From Levilactobacillus namurensis DSM 19117 (GTDB lineage Bacteria; Bacillota; Bacilli; Lactobacillales; Lactobacillaceae), in the NCBI RefSeq assembly GCF_001434785.1, contig NZ_AZDT01000066.1, positions 41,776-73,803 on the forward strand: 32,028 bases of DNA. The letters run 5' to 3'. Shown piece by piece: positions 30,467 through 32,028 of this stretch. The translations under genes and the position numbers were made by a program. Under the pieces are notes generated by a model. It did not search any database. It saw only the letters and a list, made by a program, of their open reading frames with translations, and was not told the DNA's origin. How positions within the stretch are numbered: position 1 is the stretch's first letter; each line of letters opens with the position of its first letter.

Positions 30467-31066
30467 ATGACTTACGATTCACAACAATTACTAACTCTAT
30501 TTGGCCGACTTCTTCAGCAACGGGAATTTGTTGCGGCGGCAATGCGGAGTACCCGGATCAACGACCAAGAGCCGGAACGCAATTCGAATCAATTACGTGT
30601 CTTACAGCGGTTGACCCAAGAAGCCCATTTGACGAACTCCGATATTGTAGAGGAGCTGGACATCCGGCCGAGCTCCGCGAGTGCCTTGGTGGCTAAGTTG
30701 GAAGGGGCGGGTTTGGTGGATCGCCAACCGTCACCGGATGATAAACGGGTAACCCTGATTTCTCTGACGGATGCTGGGCGAAAATTCCTGGCAACGGCGC
30801 ACAAGGCGAAGGACGAATTGTCTGAGTCCATTTTTACCACGCTGAGCGACTCGGAGCAGGCCCAATTACGGGATATCTTGCAGAAGCTCTTGCAGGACCT
30901 AGAAGCCAAGCAGCCACGTGACTGGGAACGGTCAGCAGATTTTCGGACGTTTATGGAACAAGCACACAAGATGCACCGCGGCTGTGGCATGGGCATGCGT
31001 GGTGGCATTGGTCCTAACATGCGGGGGATGTTCCGTGAAGGTCACCGGCCAGGGGATGACGACTAG
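30467..31066 (+). CDS. MarR-family transcriptional regulator with a Met/Gly/His-rich tail
   Basis: 199-residue dimeric winged helix regulator. The core HTH is LTNSDIVEELDIRPSSASAL (about residues 55-74) and the wing DDKRVTLISLTDAGRKFL. After the helical dimerisation part, the C-terminus adds about 35 residues rich in Met, Gly, His and Arg with one Cys (MHRGCGMGMRGGIGPNMRGM), longer than the usual MarR length of about 150. That tail may bind a metal or sense redox state; speculative. The start ATG 30467 has a weak RBS (GCGGAAGTGG). Regulation is likely through the tandem dyads upstream. Confidence 0.9.
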   Translation: MTYDSQQLLTLFGRLLQQREFVAAAMRSTRINDQEPERNSNQLRVLQRLTQEAHLTNSDIVEELDIRPSSASALVAKLEGAGLVDRQPSPDDKRVTLISLTDAGRKFLATAHKAKDELSESIFTTLSDSEQAQLRDILQKLLQDLEAKQPRDWERSADFRTFMEQAHKMHRGCGMGMRGGIGPNMRGMFREGHRPGDDD

Positions 31067-31136
31067 GTAGACTGCCACGGATGAGCGGGCGACTACCGTG
31101 TCGTTCATATTGTTATCAACTGATAAGGCGGATTGA

Positions 31137-31165
31137 TTGCTTGCGCCCCGTAAGTAAGCTAAACT
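31137..31165 (+). promoter_or_regulatory. Promoter of the cytochrome-b5-like gene
   Basis: TTGCTT (31137-31142), 17-nt spacer and TAAACT (31160-31165). Confidence 0.55.
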
Positions 31166-31196
31166 GAAAGCAACTTAACGAACGGGGTGTTGACGA

Positions 31197-31433
31197 ATGG
31201 TAGAAAAGAGCTTTACGATCGCAGAACTCAGTCAGTTTGATGGGCAGAATGGTCACCCGGCCTACGTGGCGGTGGACGGAACGGTCTACGACGTCTCTAA
31301 CGTGGATGCGTGGGCCGGTGGTCAACATCATGGCAACGTTGCCGGAAAGAATTTATCCGCGGCGATTTTAAAGTCGCCGCATGGTAAGGGCGTCTTACAG
31401 AAACTGCCAGTCATGGGAACCTTAACCGAATAG
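31197..31433 (+). CDS. Small cytochrome-b5-like heme/steroid-binding domain protein
   Basis: 78-residue soluble protein, one Cyt-b5-like domain. Visible family marks are FTIAELSQFDG, AYVAVDGTVYDVSNV, WAGGQHHG (in place of HPGG) and AGKNLSAAI. Relatives are small stand-alone proteins of Firmicutes of unknown role; the histidines of the loop (GQHHG) could ligate heme but binding is unproven. RBS GGGGTG, own promoter and terminator. It could also bind another hydrophobic ligand. Confidence 0.85.
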   Translation: MVEKSFTIAELSQFDGQNGHPAYVAVDGTVYDVSNVDAWAGGQHHGNVAGKNLSAAILKSPHGKGVLQKLPVMGTLTE

Positions 31434-31449
31434 ATCAAGTGATTAGGGG

Positions 31450-31478
31450 AGGCGTTCTGCAGGAACGCTTCTTTTTTT
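31450..31478 (+). terminator. Terminator after the b5-like gene
   Basis: GCGTTC (31452-31457) pairs with GAACGC (31463-31468), followed by a T-rich tail. Confidence 0.8.
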
Positions 31479-31870
31479 GTGGTTGGCTGGTTGTTGCTAG
31501 TTGAAACGTTGGTGGGGGACTATGGAAGCCAGCTTTTTAATGGATTAGGGATGGCAGGTTCCTAACAAGGGTGCAAGAGTTGCTTTAAAGGGGTTTGCGG
31601 GGGTGTCGTGGGGGAATTGCAGGTGGCTTTCTACTATAATAATGACTAACGGATCAATTCCGTGGATTCTAAGGGGCTGAATAGGGGAGGGGAGCGCAAA
31701 AAGGAGAAAATGTTGCGGATGAAAGAGATTGGACATCGATGGTCGAAAAAATAACCCGAACGGTTTTTGATGATTACCCAGGAAACGCACGGCCGATTTA
31801 TAACGTTGACGAACGCCGGTACAATAAGATTTGTCTTTGAAAAAAGTCGCGATTTATTTGTGTTTTTTAG
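31479..31870. other. Gene-free stretch before the rRNA-type promoters
   Basis: No credible gene on either strand. A TATAAT-like sequence at about 31634 and AAAAAGGAG before a 14-codon frame near 31709 are too weak to call. The base composition becomes A/T-rich to the right. Confidence 0.4.
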
Positions 31871-31988
31871 TTGACGTGGGCCGCTGTGGTTGGTATTCTT
31901 ATATACGTTGTCACGACGAGTTACCAACTAGACCAATTTGAAAGATTGAAATTAGTTGTTGACAGAGATGACAACGAAATGTTATATT
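31871..31988 (+). promoter_or_regulatory. Tandem strong promoters, probably of an rRNA operon
   Basis: P1 is TTGACG (31871-31876), 17-nt spacer, TATTCT (31894-31899). P2 is TTGACA (31959-31964), 18-nt spacer, TATATT (31983-31988). The downstream sequence (TTGTCGCTTAGCGATGAC and on) resembles the leader of lactobacillus 16S rRNA operons. Two tandem consensus-like promoters and no coding ORF right after them fit rRNA; the rRNA itself is beyond the window. Confidence 0.6.
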
Positions 31989-32028
31989 AATTAAGTTGTC
32001 GCTTAGCGATGACGGTTCAGCAAGAAAC

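Noticed and set aside
31709-31753. 14-codon frame after AAAAAGGAG
   Set aside because: Too short to support, with the RBS too close to the first ATG; no promoter is certain.
31646-31927. 93-aa minus-strand frame near the right edge
   Set aside because: It overlaps the rRNA-type promoter P1 and lacks an RBS and codon bias.

Overview
The window looks like the origin-proximal chromosome of a high-GC Lactobacillaceae species. Levilactobacillus is my best guess, from the codon use, the jag-mnmE-mnmG order and the style of the proteins; no 16S rRNA gene is present to prove it. Three parS-like sites, the jag-mnmE-mnmG block and what looks like an rRNA promoter pair at the right edge all fit a position close to oriC, with + strand transcription running away from the origin.

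Layout. 1-523: gene-free, holding a structured 161-bp repeat (copy A). 524-5566: jag, mnmE, mnmG and a small unknown protein. 5937-8918 (minus strand): BCAA transporter brnQ, an NAD(P)-binding SDR-like protein and an acyl-CoA thioesterase. 9088-12548: accessory stretch with a condensation-like protein lacking its catalytic histidines, a Mor-like small regulator, a zinc-ribbon/membrane protein split by an in-frame stop, inverted repeat copy B, and an orphan single-domain HsdS-like protein. 12692-16021: MFS transporter, Cof-type HAD phosphatase, SLC13/ArsB-like permease. 16501-17870 (minus): asnA behind a T-box riboswitch. 18053-19354: membrane protein, a 43-residue small ORF and a basic unknown protein. 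19498-20670 (minus): iron-type alcohol dehydrogenase. 21045-22822: lipoprotein and CDF metal exporter. 22897-24816 (minus): azoreductase and S66 LD-carboxypeptidase. 24959-26987: HxlR regulator, small winged-helix-like protein and OYE-type reductase. 27167-31433: YghZ-like aldo/keto reductase, MerR regulator, disulfide oxidoreductase, MarR regulator and a small cytochrome-b5-like protein. 31434-32028: gene-free, ending in two strong tandem promoters and what looks like an rRNA leader.

How the genes relate. The left part is tRNA modification and RNA-binding housekeeping. Much of the right part is redox metabolism (Fe-ADH, azoreductase, OYE, AKR, disulfide reductase, b5 protein) interleaved with small HxlR, MerR and MarR regulators. 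Three of the reductase promoters carry cre-like sequences, suggesting shared carbon-catabolite control. Most transcription units are single genes with their own promoter and a strong hairpin terminator.

I did not find a CRISPR array, prophage, transposase, toxin-antitoxin pair or tRNA. The strongest unexplained signal is the 161-bp cloverleaf-like repeat, present twice in opposite orientation with compensatory changes in its 18-bp terminal stem.
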